Position numbers and translations under genes: made by a program
NCBI RefSeq assembly: GCF_036784765.1
Contig: NZ_CP136651.1
Coordinates: 2,604,001-2,668,000, forward strand
Reading direction: 5' to 3'
DNA length: 64,000 bases
From: Novosphingobium sp. ZN18A2
GTDB lineage: Bacteria > Pseudomonadota > Alphaproteobacteria > Sphingomonadales > Sphingomonadaceae
Shown: positions 7,442 through 18,623 of the stretch, one piece after another
Layout of the letters: every line of letters starts with the position of its first letter
How positions within the stretch are numbered: the stretch's first letter is position 1
The notes under the pieces: model-generated
The model's database searches: none
What the model was told of the DNA's origin: nothing
What the model saw: only the letters and a program-made list of their open reading frames with translations

Positions 7442-8266
7442 ATGGCGGGCCGGGACGGTGAGAAGAAGGGACGCGCACTGCGCGGGCGCGCCGGGCGCAA
7501 CCAGCACGGACGCGGATCGGGCGGACGCGGCACGGGCGGCGCGGTGCGCCTGTGGGGCCGTCACGCGGTGGAGGCGGCGCTGACCAACCCCAACCGCGAC
7601 GCGAAAAAGCTGTGGGGCACGCGCGAGGCGATCCAGCAATTGCTGGACGATAACGACGCGGAACTGCCACCTGCGCTGCCGGTGGAATACGCACAGGGCG
7701 CGGACCTTGGCCGCCTTGTCGCGCGCGATGCACCGCATCAGGGCCTGGTTCTGGACGTGATGCCCCTGCCCGAACTTTCGCTCGATGACGTGCTGGATGA
7801 AGCCGATGGCCGCGTTCTGGTGCTGCTCGACCAGGTGACGGACCCGCACAACGTCGGCGCGATCCTGCGATCCTGCGCGGCCTTCGGCGCGGCGGCGCTG
7901 ATCACGCAGGACCGCCATGCCCCGCCCGAATCGGGTGTTCTCGCCAAGTCGGCGTCGGGCGCGCTGGAAGTGGTGCCGTGGGTTCGCGTGGTGAACCTCG
8001 CCCGCGCGCTGGAGAAGATTTCCGAGGCAGGGTACTGGCGCATCGGACTGGACGGCGAAGGGCTGGCCGTGTTCCCCTCCGCCCTTCCCGCCGGCCCCGT
8101 CGCGCTTGTGCTCGGCGCCGAGGGAGAGGGTCTGCGGCACAACGTGGGCCAGCATTGTGACGCCATTGCGCGACTTCCGATCGAATCTGCGATAGAAAGC
8201 CTGAACGTATCGAACGCCGCGGCCATCGCTCTCTATGCGGCCGCGGTGCGCGAAACGGGGGAATAG
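7442..8266 (+). CDS. rlmB: 23S rRNA (guanosine-2'-O)-methyltransferase RlmB-like
   Basis: A SpoU/TrmH-family RNA 2'-O-methyltransferase of 274 residues, most like RlmB, which methylates G2251 of 23S rRNA using S-adenosylmethionine. After a basic glycine/arginine-rich N-terminus of about 30 residues comes the substrate-binding domain (RLWGRHAVEAALTNPNR). The three SpoU motifs follow: VLLDQVTDPHNVGAILRSC, ALVLGAEGEGLR and LNVSNAAAIALY. A GGAAAGGG ribosome site precedes the ATG. It is the first chromosomal gene after the tRNA-Tyr, read divergently from it. Confidence 0.92.
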   Translation: MAGRDGEKKGRALRGRAGRNQHGRGSGGRGTGGAVRLWGRHAVEAALTNPNRDAKKLWGTREAIQQLLDDNDAELPPALPVEYAQGADLGRLVARDAPHQGLVLDVMPLPELSLDDVLDEADGRVLVLLDQVTDPHNVGAILRSCAAFGAAALITQDRHAPPESGVLAKSASGALEVVPWVRVVNLARALEKISEAGYWRIGLDGEGLAVFPSALPAGPVALVLGAEGEGLRHNVGQHCDAIARLPIESAIESLNVSNAAAIALYAAAVRETGE

Positions 8267-8304
8267 CGCGCGGCCGCTTCGGCGACCGGCAAGGGGGGAC
8301 AACG

Positions 8305-9123
8305 ATGAAGCGGATTGCCACGATCGCGGTGACGGCGGGGCTTGCCCTGCTGCTGGCAGGATGCCTGCTGATGCCGGGCAAGTTCACGTCCGGGCTGGAC
8401 CTGCGGAAGGACGGAACGTTCTCGTTCAGCTACCGGGGCGAGATCACGATGCTCGCCCTCAGCGACATTGCCGAGCAGGCCAAGAAGAAGGAAGACGGCA
8501 AGGCATCAAGCAAGAAGGACGCTGAAGAGAAGGCGATGATGGACGCCATGCTGGGAGGCATGGATCCCGGCGACCCCAAGGCATCGGCCGTTTTCGCGGA
8601 AAAGCTGCGCAAGCAGGCCGGTTTCCGGCAAGTGACCGACAAGGGGCACGGCGTGTTCGAGGTCGATTATGCGATCTCCGGCCGGCTCGACCATGATTTC
8701 ACCTTCCCCTCGATCGAGCAGATGCCGATGGTGACGCCGTTCGTTGCGGTCTATCGCCATGCTGACGGCACGGTCCGCGTCGAAACGCCTGCGTTCTCGC
8801 CATCGGCCGGAGGCGGGCCGTTCATGGCGATGATGCTCGCTTCGGCAAAGAACAAGGCCGCGAAGAACGCCGCCAAGGACGATGCCGGAGCGGATGAGGC
8901 TACGAACGGCGATAATGCTGATGGCGCGATGGCCGATGCCGGCGGTCCGGACGTTTCCATGCCCGAAATGGACGGCACGTTCGATATCGTGACCGACGGG
9001 CAAATACTTGCCAACAATACGGAAGAAGGGCCGCAAGCCGTAACCGGTGGCCGGAAACTGGGCTGGACGATCAACGCGCACACCACCGCGCCGCCGACCG
9101 CGCTGATCCGGCTGGGCGACTGA
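8305..9123 (+). CDS. Putative lipoprotein
   Basis: A 272-residue protein with a lipoprotein signal: MKRIATIAVTAGLALLLAGC, where LLAGC is a lipobox with the acylated Cys at residue 20. The mature part begins with a basic, polar segment, contains a Lys/Glu-rich stretch near residues 60-80 and an Ala/Asp-rich low-complexity stretch around residues 180-215. No enzymatic motif is visible. A strong AAGGGGGG site lies before the ATG. The gene follows rlmB by 38 bp and ends before a strong terminator. I do not know its function. Confidence 0.8.
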   Translation: MKRIATIAVTAGLALLLAGCLLMPGKFTSGLDLRKDGTFSFSYRGEITMLALSDIAEQAKKKEDGKASSKKDAEEKAMMDAMLGGMDPGDPKASAVFAEKLRKQAGFRQVTDKGHGVFEVDYAISGRLDHDFTFPSIEQMPMVTPFVAVYRHADGTVRVETPAFSPSAGGGPFMAMMLASAKNKAAKNAAKDDAGADEATNGDNADGAMADAGGPDVSMPEMDGTFDIVTDGQILANNTEEGPQAVTGGRKLGWTINAHTTAPPTALIRLGD

Positions 9124-9175
9124 TCCACAGCCAGCGCCAGCCCACGCCAAAAAACCGGCCCCATCGAGCGCCGGA

Positions 9176-9218
9176 TACAAAAAGGCCGCCTTCGTCACAC
9201 GGCGAAGGCGGCCTTTCC
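9176..9218. terminator. Intergenic hairpin terminator between convergent genes
   Basis: A perfect 14-bp inverted repeat (9181-9194 and 9203-9216) with an 8-base loop. On the minus strand it is followed by TTTTTG, a good Rho-independent terminator for hup. On the plus strand it is followed by a weaker T-rich stretch and may also stop transcription of the lipoprotein gene. Confidence 0.85.
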
Positions 9219-9268
9219 TGTTTCATTGCGCGCGGCGCACCCGATGCGCCGCCGCGAAAGACGCTGTC

Positions 9269-9541
9269 TTAGTTGACGGCGTCCTTCAGGCCCTTGCCGG
9301 CCTTGAACTTCGGCTGCGACGAAGCCTTGATCGACATCGGCTCGCCGGTGCGCGGGTTGCGGCCGGTCGAAGCCTTGCGCTTCGCGACCGAGAAGGTGCC
9401 GAAGCCGACCAGGCGGACTTCATCGCCCTTGCCGAGCGCCGAGGTAATCGCCTCGAAGACGCCTTCGACTGCCTTGGTGGCGTCACCCTTGGACAGGCCG
9501 CTCGAATCCGCGACCGCGCCGATAAGATCGTTCTTGTTCAT
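9269..9541 (-). CDS. hup: HU-family DNA-binding protein
   Basis: A 90-residue nucleoid protein of the HU family. The sequence begins MNKNDLIGAVADSSGLSKGDATKAVE. It contains the dimer-core motif VRLVGFGTFSVAKRKAS and the DNA-binding arm GRNPRTGEPMSIKA, where the conserved Pro intercalates into DNA. The C-terminus FKAGKGLKDAVN is standard. An AGGGGG ribosome site precedes the ATG. It lies downstream of lon on the same strand, a common arrangement. A hairpin after lon suggests it also has its own promoter in the roughly 270-bp gap. Confidence 0.97.
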   Translation of the reverse strand: MNKNDLIGAVADSSGLSKGDATKAVEGVFEAITSALGKGDEVRLVGFGTFSVAKRKASTGRNPRTGEPMSIKASSQPKFKAGKGLKDAVN

Positions 9542-9760
9542 TTGCTGAACCCCCTACCTTTTTTTGGGAACTGACTTGCGTTTTGAATCGCCTTTCGGGT
9601 GCGCGGGAAGAGAGCGGGTTTCGCATGGGCTGTCAAAGGCAAAAATGGCGCAAATCGGGGATTTATCCCCGATTCCGGCTCAATTCACGACGAACCGGGG
9701 ACCGCGCGCAAAAAAATTGCAGCACAGCCCTCCGATTCGCGGGTTTCCTTGCGCTTGCAA

Positions 9761-9795
9761 CCAAACAGGGTGAATCCGAAATTCACCCTGTCCCG
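9761..9795 (-). terminator. Hairpin downstream of lon
   Basis: An 11-bp perfect inverted repeat, ACAGGGTGAAT at 9765-9775 and ATTCACCCTGT at 9781-9791, with a 5-base loop. It lies just after the lon stop. On the minus strand the stem is followed by TTGG, so the T-run is weak. Probable terminator or mRNA stabiliser. Confidence 0.6.
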
Positions 9796-9808
9796 CGCGG
9801 ACGGACGA

Positions 9809-12211
<2,403 letters not shown>

Positions 12212-12432
12212 TCCTTGGTCCGCAGGGCAGCGGGCAAACCGCGCCCGGCGGGAATCCTTTTCCCGAATATGGGGCTACCCACCCGCCTCCGCAATGGCGG
12301 GACGCGGACAGACTGTGCAAAGGCGCCGCAGGACGCCTTATCGAATGGATGCGGTAAACAAATGGAAAGCGGGCGCGCGATCGTCCCGAACCGGCGGGTT
12401 GGGGCGGATAATCCGGTCCAGTGCAACGCGGC

Positions 12433-12858
12433 CTATTCGACGATCAGCGCGTATCCTTCGATCTGAAGCGTCGCGAGCGTCGTCAACGCTGAAACGTCAA
12501 TCCGCACACCATCAAGCAGTTGCGCGGGCTTGAAGCCCTGCCCCGCCAGCGCCTGGCTGCATACCGCAACCATGATACCGGCGGCGCGCAACGCCTCGAC
12601 CTGCAACTGCGCGCAGGCCGCATCGCCCGATATGACCGACGGGACCGCCGCGCCATGCACGATCGCCACGATGTGGTTTCCGTCCGTCGCGCCGTGCTTT
12701 TCCAGCAGGTTGCAAAGGCGCGCGGCTTTGACCAGCCCGGCCGGCGGCTGTCCGCCCGAACCGGGCTGCGAAACAGACACGACCACGCGGTATTCATGGC
12801 CGGGATCGGGGGCATTCCCCGCGCCGGGAACATCGTGAACGGGTGCGAATTCGATCAT
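12433..12858 (-). CDS. DsrE-family protein
   Basis: A 141-residue protein from the ATG at 12858, which has an AGGAGG site eight bases upstream. Its layout (VVVSVSQPG strand, a Lys/Arg helix KAARLCNLLEKHG, IVAIVHGAAVPS, EALRAAGIMVAVCSQALAGQG) matches the DsrE/YchN-like sulfur-relay fold. A cysteine sits at the position often used for sulfur transfer (VAVCSQ). Its substrate is unknown. It lies between lon and ybaB on the same strand, but nothing links it functionally to them. Confidence 0.72.
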   Translation of the reverse strand: MIEFAPVHDVPGAGNAPDPGHEYRVVVSVSQPGSGGQPPAGLVKAARLCNLLEKHGATDGNHIVAIVHGAAVPSVISGDAACAQLQVEALRAAGIMVAVCSQALAGQGFKPAQLLDGVRIDVSALTTLATLQIEGYALIVE

Positions 12859-12904
12859 TGCATCAACCTCCTGCCCGTCCCCGTATCTTGTATCGTGCCC
12901 GCTA

Positions 12905-13240
12905 TCAGAACGGCATCTTGAAGCCCGGCGGGATACCGGCCGCGGATTGCACCTTCTCCATTTCCTCCGCCGATGCGGCATCGGCCTTGCCGCGCGCATC
13001 GTTGAACGCGGCGGCCACCAGGTCTTCCAGCATCTGCTTTTCGGATGGCTGCATCAGGCTGTCGTCAATCGACACGCCGACCACCCGGCCTTTCGCTGTG
13101 GCGCGGATTTTCACCATGCCGCCACCGGCGACGCCTTCCACCTCGATCTGGTCAAGGCGGCCCTGCGCCTCTTCCATCTGCTTCTGGATCGTCTGTGCGG
13201 CCTGCTGTGCCGCCTGGATCATTTCTTCCATCGATTTCAT
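12905..13240 (-). CDS. YbaB/EbfC-family nucleoid-associated protein
   Basis: A 111-residue small DNA-binding protein. The N-terminus is a long helix (MEEMIQAAQQAAQTIQKQMEEAQGRLDQIEVEG), followed by GGGMVKIRATAKGRVVGVSIDDSLM, both standard for YbaB/EbfC. The ATG at 13240 overlaps the dnaX stop by four bases. The dnaX-ybaB pairing is conserved in most bacteria. Usual family length, no oddities. Confidence 0.93.
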   Translation of the reverse strand: MKSMEEMIQAAQQAAQTIQKQMEEAQGRLDQIEVEGVAGGGMVKIRATAKGRVVGVSIDDSLMQPSEKQMLEDLVAAAFNDARGKADAASAEEMEKVQSAAGIPPGFKMPF

Positions 13241-15093
13241 GCGCGTCGGCTCCAGGGAGTTACCGTGTTGTCGTCGGGACGGCCTTCATCGACCAGTTCC
13301 GCATCGGGAAAAGCCTCGAAAGCCGCCTTTACAAGCGGATCGGCCAGCATGGCCGCGTGGGCGGACTGCTTCTCCGCCTCCTCGCGCTCGCGCAGGCTGG
13401 GCTGCGCATTGCCGGCGGAATGCTCAACCTGCCAGCGCGTGCCCGTCGCGCGCAGCAGCGCATCGCGCAGCTCGGGCGCGACGTCTTCGGAAAAGCCAGG
13501 GGCAAGCTGGTAGCGCAAGATACCCTCGCCGAGTTCGACGATACGCACCCAGTCGTGCATGATCTGCGAGACCCGCAGCAGCCCGGTGTGTTCCACCCGC
13601 CCGATCAGCGCCTGCCAGTCCACCGCCGCCGGGGCCGGGGCGGACGGTTGCGCAGGCGCGGCACCGCCGCCCTGTGCATCGCCGGCGGGCGCGGCGGGTG
13701 CGCGTGCGGCGATTTCCTCTATCCGCTTCACCAACTGGCCGGGGTCGGGCATGTCGGACGCGTGCATCACGCGCAACAGCGCCATCTGCGCGGCAGGCAG
13801 CGGATCGGGGGCGCCCTTCACCTCGTCGTGCCCTTTCAGCAGCAATTGCCACAGGCGGTGCAATTGCGCGGCCGAAAGATCGCGCGACCAGCCGTCAAGC
13901 GCATCGCGCTCCTCCGCGGATTTCGCATCGGCTCCGCTGCCGCCGATCTGCGCCACCGTGATACGGTGCACCAGATCGAGTTGCGCGCGCATCAGTGCCA
14001 GCGGCTCCACCCCCAGCGCATATTGCTGGCCGATCTCGTCAAGCAGAGCGCCGCCGTCGCCCCCCAGCAGGGCTTCGAACACGCGGCGCTGCATTGCCTT
14101 GTCGGCAAGGCCCAGCATGTCGCGCACCTGTTCGGCGGTCACGATGCCGCCGCCCGACATGTCCGCGTGGCTGATCGCCTGATCTAGGATCGAAAGACCG
14201 TCGCGCACAGAGCCTTCGGCGGCGGCGGAAACCATGCGCAGCGCCTCTTCCTCAGCCTCCACCCCTTCGGCCTTGCATACGCCGGCGAAGTGCTGTTGCA
14301 GCATTTCGGTGGGGATGCGGCGCAAGTCGAAACGCTGGCAGCGAGACAGCACCGTTACCGGCAGCTTTTCCACTTCCGTCGTCGCGAACAGGAACTTCAC
14401 GTGCGCGGGCGGTTCCTCAAGCGTCTTCAGCAAGGCGTTGAACGCATTGCGCGACAGCATGTGGACTTCGTCGATGATGTAGATCTTGTAACGCGCCGAA
14501 ACGGCGGCATAGCGCACCGCCTCGATAATCTCGCGCACGTCGTCGACGCCGGTGTGCGAGGCCGCGTCCATCTCGATCACATCGATATGGCGGCCTTCGG
14601 CGATGGCGCGGCATGGTTCGCAAACGCCGCACGGGTCGATCGTCGGGCCGCCTTCACCATCCGGCCCAATGCAATTGAGCGCCTTGGCGATCAGCCGCGC
14701 GGTCGACGTCTTGCCCACCCCGCGAACGCCGGTCATCAGGAAAGCGTGGGCCAGCCGGTCGCGCCTGATCGCGTTGGCCAGCGTCTGGACCATCGCTTCC
14801 TGCCCGATCAACTGGGAAAAGGTTTGCGGACGGTACTTGCGCGCCAGCACGCGGTAAGGCTGCGCAGGCGCGGCGGCAGCGGGCTCGGCGGGGGCAGCGA
14901 CGGGTTCCGGTGAAGGCGCAGCTTGTGCGGACGGCTCGGGCGCGGCGACCGGTGACGGATTCGGCGGCGGCGCATCTGCCGGTGCGCCGAACATCGATTC
15001 CTGTCCTTCAGCCTCAAGCTCGGCCGCGCTGGGGCGCGGCGTTTCGCCCTCGCCTTCCGGCCCACCGCCAAAAATGTCGTCTGAATCGCCCAT
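13237..15093 (-). CDS. dnaX: DNA polymerase III subunit gamma/tau
   Basis: The clamp-loader ATPase of the replicative polymerase, 618 residues. Walker A is GVRGVGKTSTARL. The zinc module uses cysteines in the CIGPDGEG...CGVCEPC segment. Walker B is YIIDEVHMLS and the SRC motif is VLSRCQRFDLRR. The AAA+ core begins only at about residue 80 (YRVLARKYRPQTFSQLIGQ). The preceding segment is Pro/Ala/Glu-rich low complexity, so either an N-terminal extension exists or the real start is further in. The C-terminal tau-like part is also Ala/Pro-rich. It is coupled to ybaB by an ATGA overlap. Confidence 0.95.
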   Translation of the reverse strand: MGDSDDIFGGGPEGEGETPRPSAAELEAEGQESMFGAPADAPPPNPSPVAAPEPSAQAAPSPEPVAAPAEPAAAAPAQPYRVLARKYRPQTFSQLIGQEAMVQTLANAIRRDRLAHAFLMTGVRGVGKTSTARLIAKALNCIGPDGEGGPTIDPCGVCEPCRAIAEGRHIDVIEMDAASHTGVDDVREIIEAVRYAAVSARYKIYIIDEVHMLSRNAFNALLKTLEEPPAHVKFLFATTEVEKLPVTVLSRCQRFDLRRIPTEMLQQHFAGVCKAEGVEAEEEALRMVSAAAEGSVRDGLSILDQAISHADMSGGGIVTAEQVRDMLGLADKAMQRRVFEALLGGDGGALLDEIGQQYALGVEPLALMRAQLDLVHRITVAQIGGSGADAKSAEERDALDGWSRDLSAAQLHRLWQLLLKGHDEVKGAPDPLPAAQMALLRVMHASDMPDPGQLVKRIEEIAARAPAAPAGDAQGGGAAPAQPSAPAPAAVDWQALIGRVEHTGLLRVSQIMHDWVRIVELGEGILRYQLAPGFSEDVAPELRDALLRATGTRWQVEHSAGNAQPSLREREEAEKQSAHAAMLADPLVKAAFEAFPDAELVDEGRPDDNTVTPWSRRA

Positions 15094-15162
15094 CGGTCAG
15101 ATAGGTAGTCACTCACTGCCCGAATGTCGAAGGCTATCGGGTATAAGCGGGTGATACGCACA

Positions 15163-15238
15163 CGGCACCGGCCCGCTCTCCCACCCGAGCTTACGCTAGT
15201 AGTATTGGGAGGTCGGGTGGGGGAGCGGGCTGGTGCCG
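15163..15238. repeat. Long near-perfect inverted repeat (REP-like hairpin)
   Basis: Two 26-base arms (15163-15188 and 15213-15238) are complementary except for two positions, with a 24-base loop. The core arm is GCCCGCTCTCCCACCCGA. It lies between the SRP RNA gene and dnaX. No T-run follows on either strand, so it does not look like a classic terminator. It resembles REP/BIME-type repeats common in sphingomonads, which I infer from composition only. Confidence 0.7.
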
Positions 15239-15273
15239 CAAGCACTCGACGGATGTCGAGGGCGCACCATCGA

Positions 15274-15366
15274 AAAGGAGCCGGCCGACCCGCCGCAACC
15301 CGTTGTGGCTGCTTCCTTCCGGACCTGACCAGGTTGGCGGACGCAAGCGCCCGACCGACTCCCGGC
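15274..15366 (-). ncRNA. ffs: Signal recognition particle RNA (4.5S type)
   Basis: On the minus strand the region contains the universally conserved SRP domain IV: ACCTGGTCAGGTCC, a GGAA tetraloop context, then GGAAGCAGCCA (around 15305-15335). The ends pair over at least 12 bases, GGAGTCGGTCGG near 15361 with the complementary end near 15277 using G-U wobbles. A TTTT run follows the 3' arm. Ends are estimated from the pairing. The location upstream of dnaX is usual in bacteria. It partners Ffh in co-translational targeting. Confidence 0.9.
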
Positions 15367-15441
15367 GCGCCATATGGCGGCCGATCCGGTATTTGGCAAG
15401 GGACAGTATCCGGCAACTGGCAGGCGCCGGCGCGCCCGCGA

Positions 15442-15720
15442 TCAGCGGAAGTTGTCGGCGTAAGCCTGGATCTTCAGCCGGCGCGGCGGCGTGGGCTGGA
15501 TATGCGCTTCGATGCCATAGCGATCGGCATAGGCCTTCGCTTCGTCGCAGCTGCCGAACTTCAGCAAGACCTGCTGCTTCATGTCGCCCGATCCGGCCCA
15601 GCCCATCAGCGGGTCGGGGCGCTTGGCCTCCGCGGGTTCGAATTCAAGCAGCCAGTCGCTGGTCCGGGCCTTGCCGGACTGCATGGCATTCTTCGGGCGC
15701 TGGTAGATGCGTGCTGACAT
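15442..15720 (-). CDS. NADH-ubiquinone oxidoreductase accessory subunit, NDUFS4-like
   Basis: A 92-residue protein of the ETC complex I conserved region (NDUFS4/18-kDa) family. The sequence MSARIYQRPKNAMQSGKARTSDW, then LEFEP, DPLMGWAGSGDM and a YADRYG segment are typical. The family is an accessory subunit of complex I in alphaproteobacteria and mitochondria. It is a single gene here, away from the nuo operon. Length is normal. Confidence 0.92.
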   Translation of the reverse strand: MSARIYQRPKNAMQSGKARTSDWLLEFEPAEAKRPDPLMGWAGSGDMKQQVLLKFGSCDEAKAYADRYGIEAHIQPTPPRRLKIQAYADNFR

Positions 15721-15768
15721 GGCCCACGCGATTGCTTCGAATCGCTGCGGGAATCAAGAGCGGATGCG

Positions 15769-18261
15769 CTATTTTCGTCCCGCTTCGAACGCGTTCTTCG
15801 TTTTCAGGCTGGGATCTTCACGCCAGGGCTCGTCCGGCCAGCGGTGCTTGGGATAGCGGCCCTTCATGTCCTTCGCCACATCTCGCCACGATCCGCGCCA
15901 GAAGGCGGGCAGGTCCGCCGTGGTCTGGATCGGGCGACCGGCCGGGCTGGTAAGGCTGAGCAGAAGCGGGCGCGCGGGCTGTCCGATCGTCGGGTGCCGG
16001 TCCATCCCGAACAATGCCTGCACGCGCAGTTCCACCGCCGGTCCGCCTTCGTGCCCGTAATCGATCCGGTGCGCCGTGCCCGCCGGAGAGCGGAACTCCG
16101 CCGGGGCCAGCGTGTCGAGTTGTTGGCGCGCGTTCCAGTCCAGGCGGTTCATCAGGGCGTCGTGCAGTTTGCCCGCACCGATTCCCAGATCGCGCCGCCC
16201 GGACAGCAGCGGCGCCAACCATTCGTCCAGGCTATCCAGCAAGGCTTTTTCCGAAAGGGCACCCAGCCCGGCATAGCTGGCCCGTTCAAACAGTGCCTGC
16301 GCGCCCTCGCCCAGCGGCAAGGCAGCCAGTCCTTCGCGCCGCACGCGATCCATCAGCATGGCTTCGACTTGCGACGCGTCAGGCGAGGGATCGGGCACAC
16401 GGGCCAGCACGATTGCGCCAAGCCGCCGTTCCAGCCGCGCCTCGACCCGCGCGGCCTCTTCATTCCAGTTGACCACGTGGCATTCATCCAGCCGATGCGA
16501 AAGCCAACGCGCGATATCGTCTTCCTCCAGCGCCAGCGCCGCCATGATCCGCGCGCCCTGGGCGGTGCCCTGGGCATCGCCGATCACCAGCCACTTCGCG
16601 CCTGCCAGCGGCGATGCGGGGTCGAGCCGGTAACCGCGCCCGCCCGCCGCATGCCATTCCTCGCCGGAAGCCGATCGCGCCCGCGCGATCCGGTCCGGAA
16701 ACGCTTCGGCAAGAAGCACAGCCAGCGGCGGCGCGCCCGCATCATGCGTTCGCCCGTCGTCAGTTTCATGGCGACCGGAGGCAATCGACTTTTCCGCCAG
16801 ACCGGCCCAGCGCGCGGCCAGTTTGCGAGAGGATTCCGCGCGGCTGCCTCGCTCTCCCTGCCATCGGTCCATCCGGCGCGCCAGGTCTTCCCCGCGCCCG
16901 CCCAGTCCGCGTTCCTGCAAAAGCAGCGCCAGTTTCGCAGCCTCGCCCGCGGCGCCCCGCTCCACCGCGAACAGCAGCATATGCGCAAGCGCCGGCTCCA
17001 TCGGCAGGCGCGCCATCGCGCGGCCATGCGCGGTGATCCTGCCCTCGCCATCTAGCGCGCCCAGCGCCGCAAGCTGCCCGCGCGCCGCCGCCTTTGCCGG
17101 TGCCGGAGGCGGATCGAGCCATGCGAGCGCCGATGCATCGTCGCTGCCCCATTGCGCCAGCGTCAGTGCCAGTGGCGCAAGGTCCGCGGTCAGCACTTCG
17201 GGCGGATCGAAAGCGGGGCGACCGGGATGCGCGGCTTCTTCCCACAACCGATAGGCCACGCCCGGCCCTTGCCGGGCCGCGCGGCCCGCGCGCTGCGCGG
17301 CGGCGGCCTGCGATGCGCGCGTTGTAACAAGCCGCGTAACGCCCGCCGCCTTGTCAAATTCCGCCCGGCGCGAAAGGCCCGCATCGACCACCACCGAAAC
17401 GCCGTCCAGCGTCAGCGAGGTTTCGGCTATCGCGGTTGCCAGCACGATGCGTCGCCGGCCTTGCGGATCGCGCCGGATCGCGGCGCGCTGGCCCGCCGGA
17501 TCGACCTGCCCGTGTAACGGCAGCACAAGCGCCTGCGGCAGCCGCTGTTCCAGTATTTCGCGTGTCCGCTCAATCTCTCTGACGCCCGGCAGGAAGGCAA
17601 GTATGTCACCTTCCTCTTCCCGCCATGCGCGCCCGGTCGCCTGCGCCACCGCCTCTTCGGTGCGCAAGGTTGGCGACGCGCCCAGCCAGCGGATCGCAAG
17701 CGGATACGCCTTGCCCTCGCTTTCGATCACCGGCGCGTCATTCATAAGCCGCGCGAAGCGCGCACCGTCGATGGTGGCGCTCATCACCACGATTCTCAGG
17801 TCTTCGCGCAGCACCGATTGCGCCTCTATCGCCAGCGCCAGGCCCAGGTCCGAATCGAGGTGGCGTTCGTGCGCTTCGTCGAACAGCACGGCGGAGATAC
17901 TCGCCAGGTCGGGATCGTTGAGGATGGTCGATACGAAGATCGCCTCCGTCATCACCAGCACGCGCGTTCTGGCAGACCGTTTCGTATCCAGCCGGGTGAG
18001 GTAGCCGATCGTCTCTCCCGGTGTTTCGCCCAGCAGGTCCGCCATGCGTTCCGCCGCCGCGCCGGCCGCCACGCGGCGCGGCGAAAGCAGGATCACGGTG
18101 CCGGTGCACCAGTCCTGATCCAGCAGCGCGGGCGCGACAGACGTGGTCTTGCCTGCCCCCGGCGGCGCGACGAGCACCGCGCCTGAGCGCCTCCGCAGCG
18201 CGCCAAGCAGGTCTGGCAGCACGTCATGAATGGGAAGATCGTTCATCGGGCCGGCGGGCAT
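15769..18261 (-). CDS. hrpB: ATP-dependent helicase HrpB
   Basis: A DEAH-box helicase of 830 residues. Motif I is APPGAGKTT, motif II DEAHERHLDSD, motif III MSATIDG, and the late motif QRAGRAARQGPG is present. The long C-terminal region (RIDYGHEGGPAVELRVQALFGM...) is the HrpB-specific domain. The ATG at 18261 is preceded by GGAAAGGG at good spacing; an ATG five codons further in is possible. The cellular substrate of HrpB is not well established. No operon partner is evident; the NDUFS4-like gene follows on the same strand by about 50 bp. Confidence 0.95.
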   Translation of the reverse strand: MPAGPMNDLPIHDVLPDLLGALRRRSGAVLVAPPGAGKTTSVAPALLDQDWCTGTVILLSPRRVAAGAAAERMADLLGETPGETIGYLTRLDTKRSARTRVLVMTEAIFVSTILNDPDLASISAVLFDEAHERHLDSDLGLALAIEAQSVLREDLRIVVMSATIDGARFARLMNDAPVIESEGKAYPLAIRWLGASPTLRTEEAVAQATGRAWREEEGDILAFLPGVREIERTREILEQRLPQALVLPLHGQVDPAGQRAAIRRDPQGRRRIVLATAIAETSLTLDGVSVVVDAGLSRRAEFDKAAGVTRLVTTRASQAAAAQRAGRAARQGPGVAYRLWEEAAHPGRPAFDPPEVLTADLAPLALTLAQWGSDDASALAWLDPPPAPAKAAARGQLAALGALDGEGRITAHGRAMARLPMEPALAHMLLFAVERGAAGEAAKLALLLQERGLGGRGEDLARRMDRWQGERGSRAESSRKLAARWAGLAEKSIASGRHETDDGRTHDAGAPPLAVLLAEAFPDRIARARSASGEEWHAAGGRGYRLDPASPLAGAKWLVIGDAQGTAQGARIMAALALEEDDIARWLSHRLDECHVVNWNEEAARVEARLERRLGAIVLARVPDPSPDASQVEAMLMDRVRREGLAALPLGEGAQALFERASYAGLGALSEKALLDSLDEWLAPLLSGRRDLGIGAGKLHDALMNRLDWNARQQLDTLAPAEFRSPAGTAHRIDYGHEGGPAVELRVQALFGMDRHPTIGQPARPLLLSLTSPAGRPIQTTADLPAFWRGSWRDVAKDMKGRYPKHRWPDEPWREDPSLKTKNAFEAGRK

Positions 18262-18331
18262 TGCTGCCCTTTCCGACAGTTTCTTCCCGTCATCAACCAG
18301 TCGCTAACCAATTTCTGCGAGGGTGCCATGC

Positions 18332-18592
18332 ATGAACGCGGACCTGTCCACCATCCTCGACGCCGTCCTGAAGTCGGCCATCATCGCCTTTGCGCTGAAC
18401 GAAATACGCGGCGTGGTGCTGGCCGTGCCGATCCTTTACGGCATGTACGAAGCCGGCGGCACGATGATGGCGCTATGGCTGGGCTTTTGCTCGCTGGCGG
18501 GCGTGGCGCTGTCCGTGGCCGTACCGGCCTTTGCGGCAAAGAAGCTGGACCTTGCCGGAAGGCTGCGGCGGCGCCGCGAAAGCGCCGCCTGA
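18332..18592 (+). CDS. Small membrane protein
   Basis: An 86-residue protein starting at the ATG at 18332, eight bases after a GCGAGGG ribosome site. Two or three hydrophobic segments (VLKSAIIAFALNEI, VVLAVPILYGMY, LGFCSLAGVALSVAVPAFAA) are followed by a basic tail RLRRRRESAA on the presumed cytoplasmic side. I do not recognise the family. It is divergent from hrpB and convergent with the aldo/keto reductase gene. Confidence 0.65.
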   Translation: MNADLSTILDAVLKSAIIAFALNEIRGVVLAVPILYGMYEAGGTMMALWLGFCSLAGVALSVAVPAFAAKKLDLAGRLRRRRESAA

Positions 18593-18623
18593 TCCATCGG
18601 CCCGACCAACGGGCGCCGGAACG

